A DNA stretch of 14,702 nt from JAZBPO01 sp036351675 (GTDB lineage Bacteria; Pseudomonadota; Gammaproteobacteria; Pseudomonadales; Azotimanducaceae): positions 1 to 14,702 of the forward strand of contig JAZBPO010000453.1 in assembly GCA_036351675.1 (NCBI GenBank), in the 5' to 3' direction. Each line of letters begins with the position of its first letter. Positions within the stretch are counted from its first letter, which is position 1. Both the position numbers and the translations under genes were made by a program. Below the pieces are notes generated by a model. The model was given only the letters and a program-made list of their open reading frames with translations, did not search any database and was not told the origin of the DNA. Below, in pieces: positions 1 through 7,353 of this stretch.

Positions 1-846
1 CTGCGCAAGCCCATCCTCGTGGAGGGCCCGCCCGGCGTCGGCAAGACCGAGCTGGCCAAGACGACCGCGCGCATGCTCGACCTGCCGCTCATCCGCCTGC
101 AGTGCTACGAGGGCCTGGACGAGGCGAAGGCGCTCTACGAGTGGAAGTACGGCAAGCAGCTGCTCTACATCCAGGTCCTGAAGGAACAGCTCGCGGACGT
201 CCTCGCAGGCGCCAAGGGTCTGGCCGCCTCCGTGGAGCGCCTGCACGAGTTCGGTGACATCTTCTTCTCCGAGGAGTTTCTCGAACCGCGGCCGCTGCTG
301 AAGGCCCTGCGCGAGAAGGACGGCTCGGTGCTGCTGATCGACGAGATCGACAAGTCCGATCAGGAGTTCGAGTCGCTGCTCCTCGAGATGCTCTCCGACT
401 ACCAGGTCTCGATCCCGGAGATCGGCACCGTACGAGCCTCGGGCCGGCCGCCGGTCGTGTTCCTCACCTCGAACAACACGCGCGAGATCTCCGACGCCCT
501 CAAGCGCCGCTGCCTGCACCTCTACATCCCCTTCCCGGAACCGAAACTCGAGCAGGACATCATCCTGGCGCGGGTCCCGGAGATCCCGCCCGCGCTGCGC
601 GAACAGCTCGTCGCCTTCGTGCAGGACCTGCGCGAGATGGATCTGAAGAAGGTGCCGGCCATCAGCGAGACCATCGACTGGGCACGCACGCTCGTGCTCC
701 TGCATGCCGATTCCCTCGACGCGGAGCTCGTGCGGGAGACACTGAACGTCATCCTCAAGTTCCAGGACGACATCGAGGCCGTGGAGTCCGAACTCACCAG
801 CCTCACGAGCCGCGCCGTCGGTGGCCGCCGCCTCCCCGGCACCTGA
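1..846 (+). CDS. MoxR-family AAA+ ATPase (CoxD-like), 5' truncated
   Basis: This is an AAA+ ATPase of the MoxR class, a group that works with VWA-domain partners as chaperones for assembling or activating metalloenzymes and other complexes. The frame is open from base 1, so the true start lies outside the window. Visible in window codon numbering are Walker A GPPGVGKT (9-16), Walker B LLIDEID (111-117, acidic pair at 114-115), sensor-1 asparagines in FLTSNN (154-159), and paired arginines in LKRRCLHLYIPFP (169-170), the usual arginine-finger region. The stop is TGA at 844-846. The next gene on the same strand is a CoxE-like VWA protein, and this pairing matches CoxD/CoxE, known from maturation of molybdenum CO dehydrogenase and related hydroxylases. 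No molybdenum enzyme gene is visible here, so the client is unknown. The family call is firm; the specific role is inferred. Confidence 0.93.
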   Translation: MRKPILVEGPPGVGKTELAKTTARMLDLPLIRLQCYEGLDEAKALYEWKYGKQLLYIQVLKEQLADVLAGAKGLAASVERLHEFGDIFFSEEFLEPRPLLKALREKDGSVLLIDEIDKSDQEFESLLLEMLSDYQVSIPEIGTVRASGRPPVVFLTSNNTREISDALKRRCLHLYIPFPEPKLEQDIILARVPEIPPALREQLVAFVQDLREMDLKKVPAISETIDWARTLVLLHADSLDAELVRETLNVILKFQDDIEAVESELTSLTSRAVGGRRLPGT

Positions 847-864
847 CCCCCAAGGCCCCAACCG

Positions 865-894
865 GGGGTCGGAGTGGTTTTTTCCTGACCACCC
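865..894 (+). repeat. REP-like palindrome of a second family, left inverted copy
   Basis: This 30-base stretch begins GGGGTCGGAGTGG and contains TTCCTGACCAC. Its reverse complement recurs at 1050-1079 with 28 of 30 positions matching. Within this copy the hairpin arms are partly degraded: CGGAGTGGT faces ACCACCCTG. It lies 18 bases after the moxR-like stop codon and is unrelated in sequence to the GAACCTGAACAGCTGACCC palindromes elsewhere in the window. Confidence 0.7.
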
Positions 895-1049
895 TGGCAC
901 CGAAGCTTCGGGCAAGCTCGATAGGTCAATGACTTGCTCTCCTCGCGTAGGAAGATGCCCACAGGACCACGGACGAGGCGCGACCCGGCGTTCACCGTCG
1001 TTCTTGGAAACACATGGCAATCAGACAGTTGCGGAATCGAGAGGAGCCG

Positions 1050-1079
1050 GAGTGGTCAGGAATAAACCACTCCGACCCC
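1050..1079 (-). repeat. REP-like palindrome of a second family, right inverted copy
   Basis: This is the inverted partner of 865-894. It forms a clean hairpin: CGGAGTGGT (1048-1056) pairs with ACCACTCCG (1066-1074) around a 9-base loop. It ends three bases before the AGGAGG ribosome binding site of the VWA gene, so the folded RNA could affect translation of that gene or 3'-end stability of upstream mRNA. The 155 bases between the two copies show no convincing gene. Confidence 0.7.
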
Positions 1080-1092
1080 GCTAGGAGGAACC

Positions 1093-2604
1093 GTGGAGCG
1101 GACGCTGGCGAACTTCATCCGGGCGCTGCGGGCGTCGGAGGTACGCATCTCGACGGCCGAAACGCTCGACGCTTTCCGGACCGCCGAGATCGTCGGCTGG
1201 CGTGACCGGGCCGCCCTGAAGGAGGCCCTCGCCGTCACCTTGCCCAAGACCCGCGACGAGAAGGAGGCCTTCGACGCCTGCTTCGACACCTTCTTCCGCT
1301 TCGAGGCGTTCCAGGACCAGCCGCCTGCCGAGAACGATGCCGCCGAGGCTCCGGACGAAGCGGATCAGCAGTCACAGCCGGGCGACGGCGAAAGCGGCGG
1401 AGGCGGCGGCGATCCGCAGCAGCGCGGCGGTGGCGGCGAGGCGCCGGCCCGGCCCTTCGAGGGCAATCCGGAAGCTCACTCGGAAGCGGAGGACGCGGCC
1501 GACCTCGAGGAACTGCTGCATCCGGGCGAGCTGTCCGAAGCGCGATCCGCGCTCGGCAGACTCCTCATGGAGGCCGATCGCACCGAGACCGCCGTGCAGA
1601 TCTCCAACGCCGCCGGCGAGGTGGGCGTCGAGAACATCCAGTTCTTCACCCAGAAGGGCGTCTACACGCGCAAGATCATGGACGCCATGGGCAACGCGGA
1701 GCTGCAGGACGAGATCATCGAGGCCGGCCGAGGCGAAGACATCCGCGACCGTCGCCTCGGCCAGGAACTGCGCAGGCGCCGCGAGGCCCTGCGCGAACAG
1801 ATCCGCGACTACGTGGAACGCCAGTTCCTCCTCCACGCCGACGTCAAGGGCGACCGGCTGCGCGAGGAGATCCTGCGCAAGGCGAAACTGTCCTTCGTGG
1901 ACCAGCGCAACTTCCGCCACCTCCGGCGCCTCGTGCGGAAGATGGCGAAGAAGCTCGTCGCGGCCTATTCGCGCAAGCGAAAGATCACCAAGCGCGGCGC
2001 TCTGCACGTCCCGCGAACGCTCCGGAAGAACCTCCGCCACGACGGCAACCTGATCGAACTGCAGTGGAAATCGACGAAGATCGAGAAACCGCGCGTGTTC
2101 GCGATCTGCGACGTGTCGGGCTCCGTCGCGAACTACGCACGCTTCATGCTCATGTTCCTCTACTCGCTCGAGGAGGTGCTCCCGAACGTGCGCGCCTTCG
2201 CCTTCTCGTCAGACCTGGGCGAGGTGACGGAACTCTTCGCCCGCAACGAACTCGAGGAGGCGGTCGCCCACACGATCGCCGACTACGCCGGCGGTTCCAC
2301 GGACTACGGTCAGGCCTTCGCCGACTTCGAACGCCTCGCGGGCGACGACCTCGACAACCGCGCGACCGTCATCATCCTCGGCGATGCACGCAACAACTAC
2401 GGCAACCCGCGCACCGATCTGCTGCGCAAGTTCTACGACAGAAGCCGCCGCGTGATCTGGCTCAACCCGGAGCCGGAGATGTCCTGGGGTTCGGGCGATT
2501 CGGAAATGCCGCGCTACCGCGCCCACGTGCACCAGGCCGAGGTGTGCAACTCGCTGATCCACCTCGAGCGCGTGGTCTCGAATCTCCTCCGAACCACAGC
2601 CTGA
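1093..2604 (+). CDS. CoxE-like VWA domain protein
   Basis: This 503-aa cytoplasmic protein of the CoxE-like VWA family is the expected partner of the upstream MoxR ATPase. The N-terminal ~75 residues are helical. An acidic, glycine- and glutamine-rich linker follows at about residues 75-130, then a charged helical region, and the C-terminal VWA domain starts near 330. The metal-ion-dependent adhesion site is complete: DVSGS (340-344), the threonine in GGSTDYG (T403) and the aspartate in GDARNN (D431). The GTG start is supported by AGGAGG at 1083-1088, four bases upstream. In known MoxR/VWA systems the VWA protein binds the client or recruits the ATPase ring. The stop TGA (2602-2604) touches the first bases of a REP palindrome. 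The gap to moxR is unusually wide for this pair because a repeat-bounded segment lies between them. Confidence 0.92.
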   Translation: MERTLANFIRALRASEVRISTAETLDAFRTAEIVGWRDRAALKEALAVTLPKTRDEKEAFDACFDTFFRFEAFQDQPPAENDAAEAPDEADQQSQPGDGESGGGGGDPQQRGGGGEAPARPFEGNPEAHSEAEDAADLEELLHPGELSEARSALGRLLMEADRTETAVQISNAAGEVGVENIQFFTQKGVYTRKIMDAMGNAELQDEIIEAGRGEDIRDRRLGQELRRRREALREQIRDYVERQFLLHADVKGDRLREEILRKAKLSFVDQRNFRHLRRLVRKMAKKLVAAYSRKRKITKRGALHVPRTLRKNLRHDGNLIELQWKSTKIEKPRVFAICDVSGSVANYARFMLMFLYSLEEVLPNVRAFAFSSDLGEVTELFARNELEEAVAHTIADYAGGSTDYGQAFADFERLAGDDLDNRATVIILGDARNNYGNPRTDLLRKFYDRSRRVIWLNPEPEMSWGSGDSEMPRYRAHVHQAEVCNSLIHLERVVSNLLRTTA

Positions 2605-2641
2605 ACCTGAACAGCTGACCCAGGGTCAGCTGTTCAGGTTC
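2603..2641. repeat. REP palindrome copy 1
   Basis: This is a perfect 39-bp palindrome: 19-base arms (GAACCTGAACAGCTGACCC and its complement) around a single central A at 2622. It starts inside the stop codon of the VWA gene and forms the left boundary of the REP-RAYT-REP unit. The hairpin is strong enough to protect mRNA 3' ends or act in termination, but no T-run follows. Confidence 0.93.
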
Positions 2642-2746
2642 GTCGAAACGTCAGCGATCTCCCGCAAGCACTTCGGCTACGACCTGCGCCAGGAAACGAA
2701 GTCCAGACTGCTCCAGCACGTCCGCTTCGCCCAGATTCCCCCGTGA
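2639..2746 (+). other. Coding-like tail between REP copy 1 and the RAYT gene (possible gene remnant)
   Basis: One frame runs out of the palindrome and reads about 35 codons to TGA at 2744-2746, including SRKHFGYDLRQETKSRLLQH. Most third positions are G or C, as in real genes of this window, and the amino acid mix is that of a soluble helical protein. There is no start codon or ribosome binding site, and I do not recognise a family. It may be the C-terminal end of a gene whose front was lost when the REP unit arrived, or chance. Confidence 0.35.
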
Positions 2747-2772
2747 CGATGAGCGGGACGAGCAGGTGAACA

Positions 2773-3423
2773 GTGGGAGTGCGCAGCCGGCAGTATCCAG
2801 CGGACCAGACCGTCCACGTGGTGCATCGCGGCGTCGAGCGGCGCCCGGTCTTCGTGAGCGATGCGGATCGACGACGTTTCCTCGAAGAGCTGCGACATGC
2901 AGCGTCGCGGCACCAGGTAGATATCCATGCCTATGTGCTCATGGACAATCATTTCCACCTGCTCGCGACCCCCCGCGCCGCGCGCGGCGTCTCCTGGATG
3001 ATCCGCGACTGCTGCCGCCGCTTCGTGCCCGCACACAACCGCATGGCGAAGCGGGTCGGTACGCTCTGGAGCGGGCGCCACTGGTCCAGCCCCATCTCGA
3101 CGGATCGCCACGTCCTCGCCTGCAGTCGCTACATCGAGCTCAATCCCGTTCGTGCCGGCCTGATTCGGCACCCGGGCGGCTACCGATGGTCGAGTCATGC
3201 CCGCAACGCGTTCGGGAAGCCGGACTCGCTGGTCACCGAGCACCCGACCTATGTCGCGCTGGGGGCCGACGCGCGCTGCAGGCGCGAGGCCTACGCCCGG
3301 CTGTTCATACCGGAGGTCGTCGACGCGCCCGAGACACAGCACGAGTGGTACCAGCTGCGAAAGGATCTCCGGGAACGCTCGCGCCAGGATCGCGCGCAGC
3401 CTCAGCCGAACCTGAACGGCTGA
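2773..3423 (+). CDS. REP-associated tyrosine transposase (RAYT)
   Basis: This 216-aa protein belongs to the Y1 transposase superfamily (IS200/IS605 TnpA-like), subgroup REP-associated tyrosine transposase. These single-strand DNA nucleases bind and cut REP hairpins. The HUH metal motif is present as NHFHLL (H60, H62), and the probable catalytic tyrosine is Y120 in SRYIELNPVRAGLI, the usual RAYT context. GTLWSGRHWSSPI (97-109) and GYRWSS (136-141) are further family blocks. Length is typical and all key residues are present, so the protein is probably active. The GTG start is preceded by AGGTGA at 2764-2769. The stop TGA (3421-3423) lies inside REP copy 2, so the palindrome encodes the last residues. 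The unit abuts the convergent acyltransferase gene. Confidence 0.9.
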   Translation: MGVRSRQYPADQTVHVVHRGVERRPVFVSDADRRRFLEELRHAASRHQVDIHAYVLMDNHFHLLATPRAARGVSWMIRDCCRRFVPAHNRMAKRVGTLWSGRHWSSPISTDRHVLACSRYIELNPVRAGLIRHPGGYRWSSHARNAFGKPDSLVTEHPTYVALGADARCRREAYARLFIPEVVDAPETQHEWYQLRKDLRERSRQDRAQPQPNLNG

Positions 3424-3447
3424 CCCAGGGTCAGCTGTTCAGCTTCG
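3407..3447. repeat. REP palindrome copy 2
   Basis: This is an imperfect 41-bp palindrome centred on A3427 with two mismatched pairs (3418/3436 and 3411/3443). It contains the RAYT stop codon and lies 12 bases from the stop of the convergent acyltransferase gene. Its position between convergent genes suits a bidirectional transcription or mRNA-end hairpin. Confidence 0.9.
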
Positions 3448-3458
3448 CGGCGGACAGG

Positions 3459-4928
3459 TCACGCGACGCGGGTGACCCCCGCCTTGGGGCCGTCGGCCGT
3501 GCCCCCGGCCTCGGCGACCGCGGGCGCCGCAAGGACCGGGAACCCGGCGTTACGCCGCGTGAGGTCCTCGGCCACGGCCACTTCGTACTCCGCGAGCGCG
3601 TCTTCGAGGGCGTCGCCGAGCTTGTCGAGATCGCGAATCAGGGACTGCGCGCCCGTGAGACCGAAGTCGATGGACTCTCCGCGCGAGAGCAGCGTCACGT
3701 TCAGACCCTGACCGTGCGTGAGGATCGAGACGGGGTAGTAGCCGATCAGCTCCGCCCCCGCGTAGTAGCGCTTGCCGCGAGGGCCGGGCACGTTGGAGAT
3801 CACCAGATTCGCGAGCGGCGGCAGCGTCCGCCCCTCGTTGACCAGCGCCGGCGCCAGTCCCGCGAGACCCATGACCAGCGCCCAGGCCTCGGCCGATCCT
3901 CGAGAGAGTCCCGCCACGATGCGCTTGCCGCGCGCCGTGGACTCGTGCACGCGGTGCAGGCGCTCGAGGGGCGACGCGGTGTCCGTGCCCAGATCGGCGA
4001 GCAGCGCCGACAGGTTGTTGCCGGCGCCATCGGCCGCCGCGACGGACACGGGTACGGTGGCGACGAGGGAACGTCCGGGCAGCTGATCCTGCCCGTCGAG
4101 CCAGCGCCGCAGGGCAGAGCCGGTCAATGCGAGCACCACGTCGTTGATCGTCGTGCCCGTGCCCTTCGCCAGCGCCTTCACGCGGGCGAGCGGCAGCGAC
4201 CGGGTCACGAAGCGCCGGTGGCCGTCGACGCGCCCGTTGAAAGGCGCGCGCGGCGCCGCGAAGGGCAGATCCGCACGGGCGTGGGAGCCGGCGAGCCGAC
4301 CGGCCCAGTCGAGGGACTGTCGGAGATTCTGCATGTGGAGGTCGTTCAGCACCCGGGCCCCGCTCAGGACGCGATCGAGCAGCGAGGGCGCAGCGGCGCG
4401 CGGCCGGCTCGGCAGATCGACGGACCAGGGAGCCGTGGGCTCGGCATCCGGGTCCTTCGCGAGCGCCGCGAGGGCGAGCCAGATGCCGCCCATGCCGTCG
4501 ACGAGCGAGTGGTGAACCTTGGCGTAGATCGCGAAGCGCCGCGGCTCCAGCCCTTCGACGAAGTAGCACTCCCAGAGCGGCCGGCTGCGGTCCAGCTGGC
4601 GCGCGTGGAGCCGCTCCACGAGATGCTCGAGCTGCTCCATGGACCCGGGTCGCGGCAGCGCCATGCGGCGGACGTGGAAATCGAGGTCGATCTTTCCGCC
4701 CTCGATCCACTCGGCCGTGAGCGTCGTACCCATGAACCCCGGGGCCAGAACCCGACGCCATAAAGGGGCGACCGGTGCCTGCACGAGCCGCTCAACCAGG
4801 CGGCGGACGAAATCAGGGTCGTCCTCGGGCAGCTCGAAGATCTGCAGCCCGGCGATGTGCGTCGGGTAGTCGGCCGTCTCGACGCTGAGGAAGGTCGCGT
4901 CCTGTACGTTCAGGGGCGTGCGGGCCAT
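3459..4928 (-). CDS. WS/DGAT-type wax ester synthase / diacylglycerol acyltransferase
   Basis: This bifunctional-type acyltransferase would esterify acyl-CoA with a long-chain alcohol or diacylglycerol to make wax esters or triacylglycerol storage lipid. The catalytic HHxxxDG motif is intact as HHSLVDG at residues 139-145, and the C-terminal domain shows ISNVPGP (NVPGP near 379-383). Length from the chosen ATG is 489 aa, normal for the family (about 450-500). I chose the ATG at 4928 because MARTPLNVQDATFL matches the usual family N-terminus and GAGAG lies just upstream. The same frame is open to 4997 with an arginine-rich extension that looks non-native. The gene appears to be transcribed alone: about 230 bases separate it from the MmcQ-like gene, and a REP lies in that gap. 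Whether it favours wax esters or triacylglycerol cannot be read from sequence. Confidence 0.9.
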   Translation of the reverse strand: MARTPLNVQDATFLSVETADYPTHIAGLQIFELPEDDPDFVRRLVERLVQAPVAPLWRRVLAPGFMGTTLTAEWIEGGKIDLDFHVRRMALPRPGSMEQLEHLVERLHARQLDRSRPLWECYFVEGLEPRRFAIYAKVHHSLVDGMGGIWLALAALAKDPDAEPTAPWSVDLPSRPRAAAPSLLDRVLSGARVLNDLHMQNLRQSLDWAGRLAGSHARADLPFAAPRAPFNGRVDGHRRFVTRSLPLARVKALAKGTGTTINDVVLALTGSALRRWLDGQDQLPGRSLVATVPVSVAAADGAGNNLSALLADLGTDTASPLERLHRVHESTARGKRIVAGLSRGSAEAWALVMGLAGLAPALVNEGRTLPPLANLVISNVPGPRGKRYYAGAELIGYYPVSILTHGQGLNVTLLSRGESIDFGLTGAQSLIRDLDKLGDALEDALAEYEVAVAEDLTRRNAGFPVLAAPAVAEAGGTADGPKAGVTRVA

Positions 4929-5125
4929 GCGTGCTCTCATCCTCATCCGGGCTCGTTCGGGGCGCGCGATTCTGGTGAACGGTGGGCGAGGCGGCAACCG
5001 GTCGACGACGAACGTCGCGCCCCTTCACCCGTCCACACCGGGAGGCTAACAGGACAGGTTCCGCGCAGGGGCGCAACAGGCCTCCACGCTCCCTCGCGCC
5101 GACGAAACGAACGCGTGCAGACGCC

Positions 5126-5162
5126 AATCTGAACAGCTGACCCTGGGTCAGCTGTTCAGGTT
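5126..5162. repeat. REP palindrome copy 3
   Basis: This 37-bp palindrome is centred on T5144, perfect from 5129 to 5159 with one mismatch outside. The central T marks the opposite orientation to copies 1, 2 and 5. It contains the stop codon (5156-5158, read on minus) of the MmcQ/YjbR gene and lies about 200 bases upstream of the acyltransferase start. Confidence 0.9.
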
Positions 5163-5515
5163 CGGGGCGCGACTGACGCGGCGTCGTAGGCGGCGACGTC
5201 GCGTTTGCGCGCGACGCGGCGCCAGGTCGCTTCCAGCAACTCGGCGAAGCGAGCTTCCTCGACCGTGGGCCGGACGAGAACGGCTGGATAGCCGGCGTAG
5301 TGATCGGTGATGAAGAACGCCATCGGATCCTCGGCGATGAGCGCCTGCTGCGTCTCCACCGAGTCGACCATGAGGACGATCGCATCCTCCTCGGGGTGCA
5401 TGCGCAGCAGGAAGCGCTTGCCGCCGGCACGTAGCGCAGGCGTGCCGTAGGCCTTGCCGACCTCGACCGCGGGGAAGCACTCCGCGAGCGCACGGATGCG
5501 CTCGAAGGTCAGCAC
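5156..5515 (-). CDS. MmcQ/YjbR family protein
   Basis: This 119-aa protein of the MmcQ/YjbR family has a small CyaY-like fold; members are often labelled DNA-binding but have no firm biochemical role. Family hallmarks are the early FP..EVGKAYGTPALRAGGKRFLL stretch (in pieces), the central DPMAFFITDHYAGYPAVLV region (63-81) and a late LLEATWRRVARKRDV segment. The start is GTG at 5515 with GGAG just upstream, 13 bases after the stop of the TPR lipoprotein gene, so the two are probably co-transcribed. The stop codon lies inside REP copy 3, so the last residues (after about AYDAAS) are partly set by repeat insertion and may differ from relatives. Confidence 0.88.
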   Translation of the reverse strand: MLTFERIRALAECFPAVEVGKAYGTPALRAGGKRFLLRMHPEEDAIVLMVDSVETQQALIAEDPMAFFITDHYAGYPAVLVRPTVEEARFAELLEATWRRVARKRDVAAYDAASVAPRT

Positions 5516-5528
5516 CGCGTGCTCCGCC

Positions 5529-7223
5529 TCAGATCCGCGAGGCTACGATCTCGACGTCGGCGTGGCGCCAGGCGAGATCGAAGCGCGCCTGCACGTCCGC
5601 CGCCTCCTCGCCGCGGCCCTGCGCCACGAGGGCCTGCGTGAGGCCGAGGAGCGCCCAGCCGTTCTCGGGCATGAGGTCGAGGTCGGCGCGATAGACCGCT
5701 TCCGCCGCCTCCGCGTCGCCCTTCTCCAGCAGCGCGACACCGAGCGAGTGACGCGCCGGGTAGTACCAGTCCGGCGGCTCGTTGTAGGGGATCGCGTCCT
5801 CCCGGACGACGGCCTCCTCGAACATCGAGATGGCGGCATCGAGGTCACCGGCAGCCAGCGCGATCTCGCCGGCGAGCATGCGCTCGGCCACGGCCATGAC
5901 CAGCTGCCCGCGGCCGGGCTCCCGGAAGAAGGCGAGATTCGCGAGTTCGTCGGACGCCTGGATCGTGGCCAGCGCCTCGTGCTCGGCGCGCGCACCGTCG
6001 AGATCACCCGTCGCCGCGAGCGCCCGGCCCCGCCCGTAGTGCCAGATCCCCCGCGCATAGATCAGATCGGCATCGGGCGCCGGTGCCGCGAGCAGTTCGT
6101 CCCAGCGCCCGAAGCGCACGAGGGCATAGGTCGGCTGCATGAGGAAGTGCTGCGCCACACCCATGCCCGGCGCACGCAGTAGTTCCGGCGTGAGCTGTGC
6201 GGCGGTGCCCTCGGCCATGGCGAAGGCCTGTTCGCTCCAGCCCTCGATGGCCGCCGTGACCCACCCGAAGTGCCAGTTGTGCGGGATGTAGCCGGCCAGA
6301 TAGATCGGGCTGTTGCTGCGGCAGACGGAGACGAAGGCGGCGTCCGCATCGGCGGCCTTCATGTTGTTGAGCGTGGAGTCGTGATAGCGGCCGATGCGCA
6401 TGTAGATGTGCGCCGGCATGTGCACGAGGTGGCCGGCGGCGGGTGCAAGGTCGGCGAGCTGGTCCGCATAGGGTTCCGCGCGGCCGGCCTCCTGCGACTG
6501 CTCCACGGCGTGGATGTAGAGGTGGATGGCGCCGATGTGCGAGGGGTCGAGTTCGAGCGCGTGCTCGAGCGCTGCGACGATCTCGTCGGTCCAGGGCCGC
6601 TCCTCGCCGTCGGCGAGCCAGAAGTCCCAGGGATGCAGATCCATGAGCGCTTCGGCCGTGAGCGCCACGACATGGGCGTCGTCCGGATGCTCCGCCATGA
6701 TCGCGCGCATGGCGTCGGCGTACTCGACGTCGAGCTCGGTGCGATCCGCCGGCGCCTCGGGCGCGTAGCGGGCGAGCAGCGCACCGGTCAGCGCCCGCTC
6801 GAGCTCCGTCCCCGTCGCCCGCGCCAGGGAGTGGGCGCGCTTGGCCAGCGCCCAGGCGCGCGGCGCGTTGCGCGGATCCATCTCCGCATTGACGTTGGGG
6901 CCGAGCACCAGGGCGCTGCCCCAGGCGCACATGGCGCAGTCGGGATCGGCGAGGGCGGCCTCGTTGAAGGCGAAGTCCGCGGCGGCGTGGTTGAAGGCCC
7001 AGGCAAGACGCAGGCCCTGGTCGAAGTAGGCCTGGGCGTCGGCGGACGCGGTCGTGATCGGAAAGTGCTCGTCGCCGAGCCCCTCGAAGATCGGCTGGCG
7101 CCAGGCGTCCTCGGGCGAGGCCGCCTCGGATGCGGCCTGCGGATCCGGCGTCGACGCCTCTTCGACGGTACAGCCGGTGAGCAATGCGACGGCGAGCGAA
7201 AGTACGGCGATCTGTCGCGCCAT
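5529..7223 (-). CDS. TPR-repeat lipoprotein
   Basis: This 564-aa predicted lipoprotein has signal peptide MARQIAVLSLAVALLTGC with lipobox LTGC and lipidated Cys18. The mature part is almost wholly helical, with alanine-rich tetratricopeptide-like repeats such as FAFNEAALADPD and GDLDAAISMFEEAV. It belongs to a recognisable but uncharacterised bacterial group whose conserved spots include ADPDCAMCAWG (CxxC at 96-99), HLVHMPAHIYMRIGRYHDS and a C-terminal WYYPARHSLG block. It should sit in the periplasm or on the outer membrane and act as a protein-interaction scaffold. The CxxC could bind a metal or heme or form a disulfide, but no CxxCH is present. The ATG is preceded by a GGGGGGAT purine tract. 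It is followed closely by the MmcQ/YjbR gene. Substrate and partner are unknown. Confidence 0.85.
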   Translation of the reverse strand: MARQIAVLSLAVALLTGCTVEEASTPDPQAASEAASPEDAWRQPIFEGLGDEHFPITTASADAQAYFDQGLRLAWAFNHAAADFAFNEAALADPDCAMCAWGSALVLGPNVNAEMDPRNAPRAWALAKRAHSLARATGTELERALTGALLARYAPEAPADRTELDVEYADAMRAIMAEHPDDAHVVALTAEALMDLHPWDFWLADGEERPWTDEIVAALEHALELDPSHIGAIHLYIHAVEQSQEAGRAEPYADQLADLAPAAGHLVHMPAHIYMRIGRYHDSTLNNMKAADADAAFVSVCRSNSPIYLAGYIPHNWHFGWVTAAIEGWSEQAFAMAEGTAAQLTPELLRAPGMGVAQHFLMQPTYALVRFGRWDELLAAPAPDADLIYARGIWHYGRGRALAATGDLDGARAEHEALATIQASDELANLAFFREPGRGQLVMAVAERMLAGEIALAAGDLDAAISMFEEAVVREDAIPYNEPPDWYYPARHSLGVALLEKGDAEAAEAVYRADLDLMPENGWALLGLTQALVAQGRGEEAADVQARFDLAWRHADVEIVASRI

Positions 7224-7353
7224 GATGAATCCCCCCAGTGTTCCCCGGGCCGAATGCTACGCCCGATGCAGGCAGCGTGCGCGCCCGGGTGCGCGCGCCG
7301 CAGAGGCACGGCGTGTCGGGCGGCTGCGGTGACGGGAAGGGACGGCGCAGCGA

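Larger units (their letters stand above)
2603..3447 (+). mobile_element. REP-RAYT-REP unit
   Basis: A RAYT gene is framed by two copies of the same palindrome, both with the central A orientation. This is the arrangement known for REP-associated tyrosine transposases, which are domesticated, usually single-copy relatives of IS200/IS605 TnpA that process REP sequences. The outer limits given are the palindrome edges; no target duplication was identified. Inference: this resident enzyme is the likely source of the four other copies in the window. Confidence 0.7.

Noticed and set aside
2766..4763. Long 665-codon open frame on + across the RAYT and the acyltransferase gene
   Set aside because: Arginine/proline-rich shadow of two genes with clear family motifs in other frames; typical of high-GC DNA.
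4929..4997. N-terminal extension of the acyltransferase (MPPRPPFTRIARPERARMRMRAR)
   Set aside because: Arginine-rich and unlike the family N-terminus; the internal ATG at 4928 fits better.
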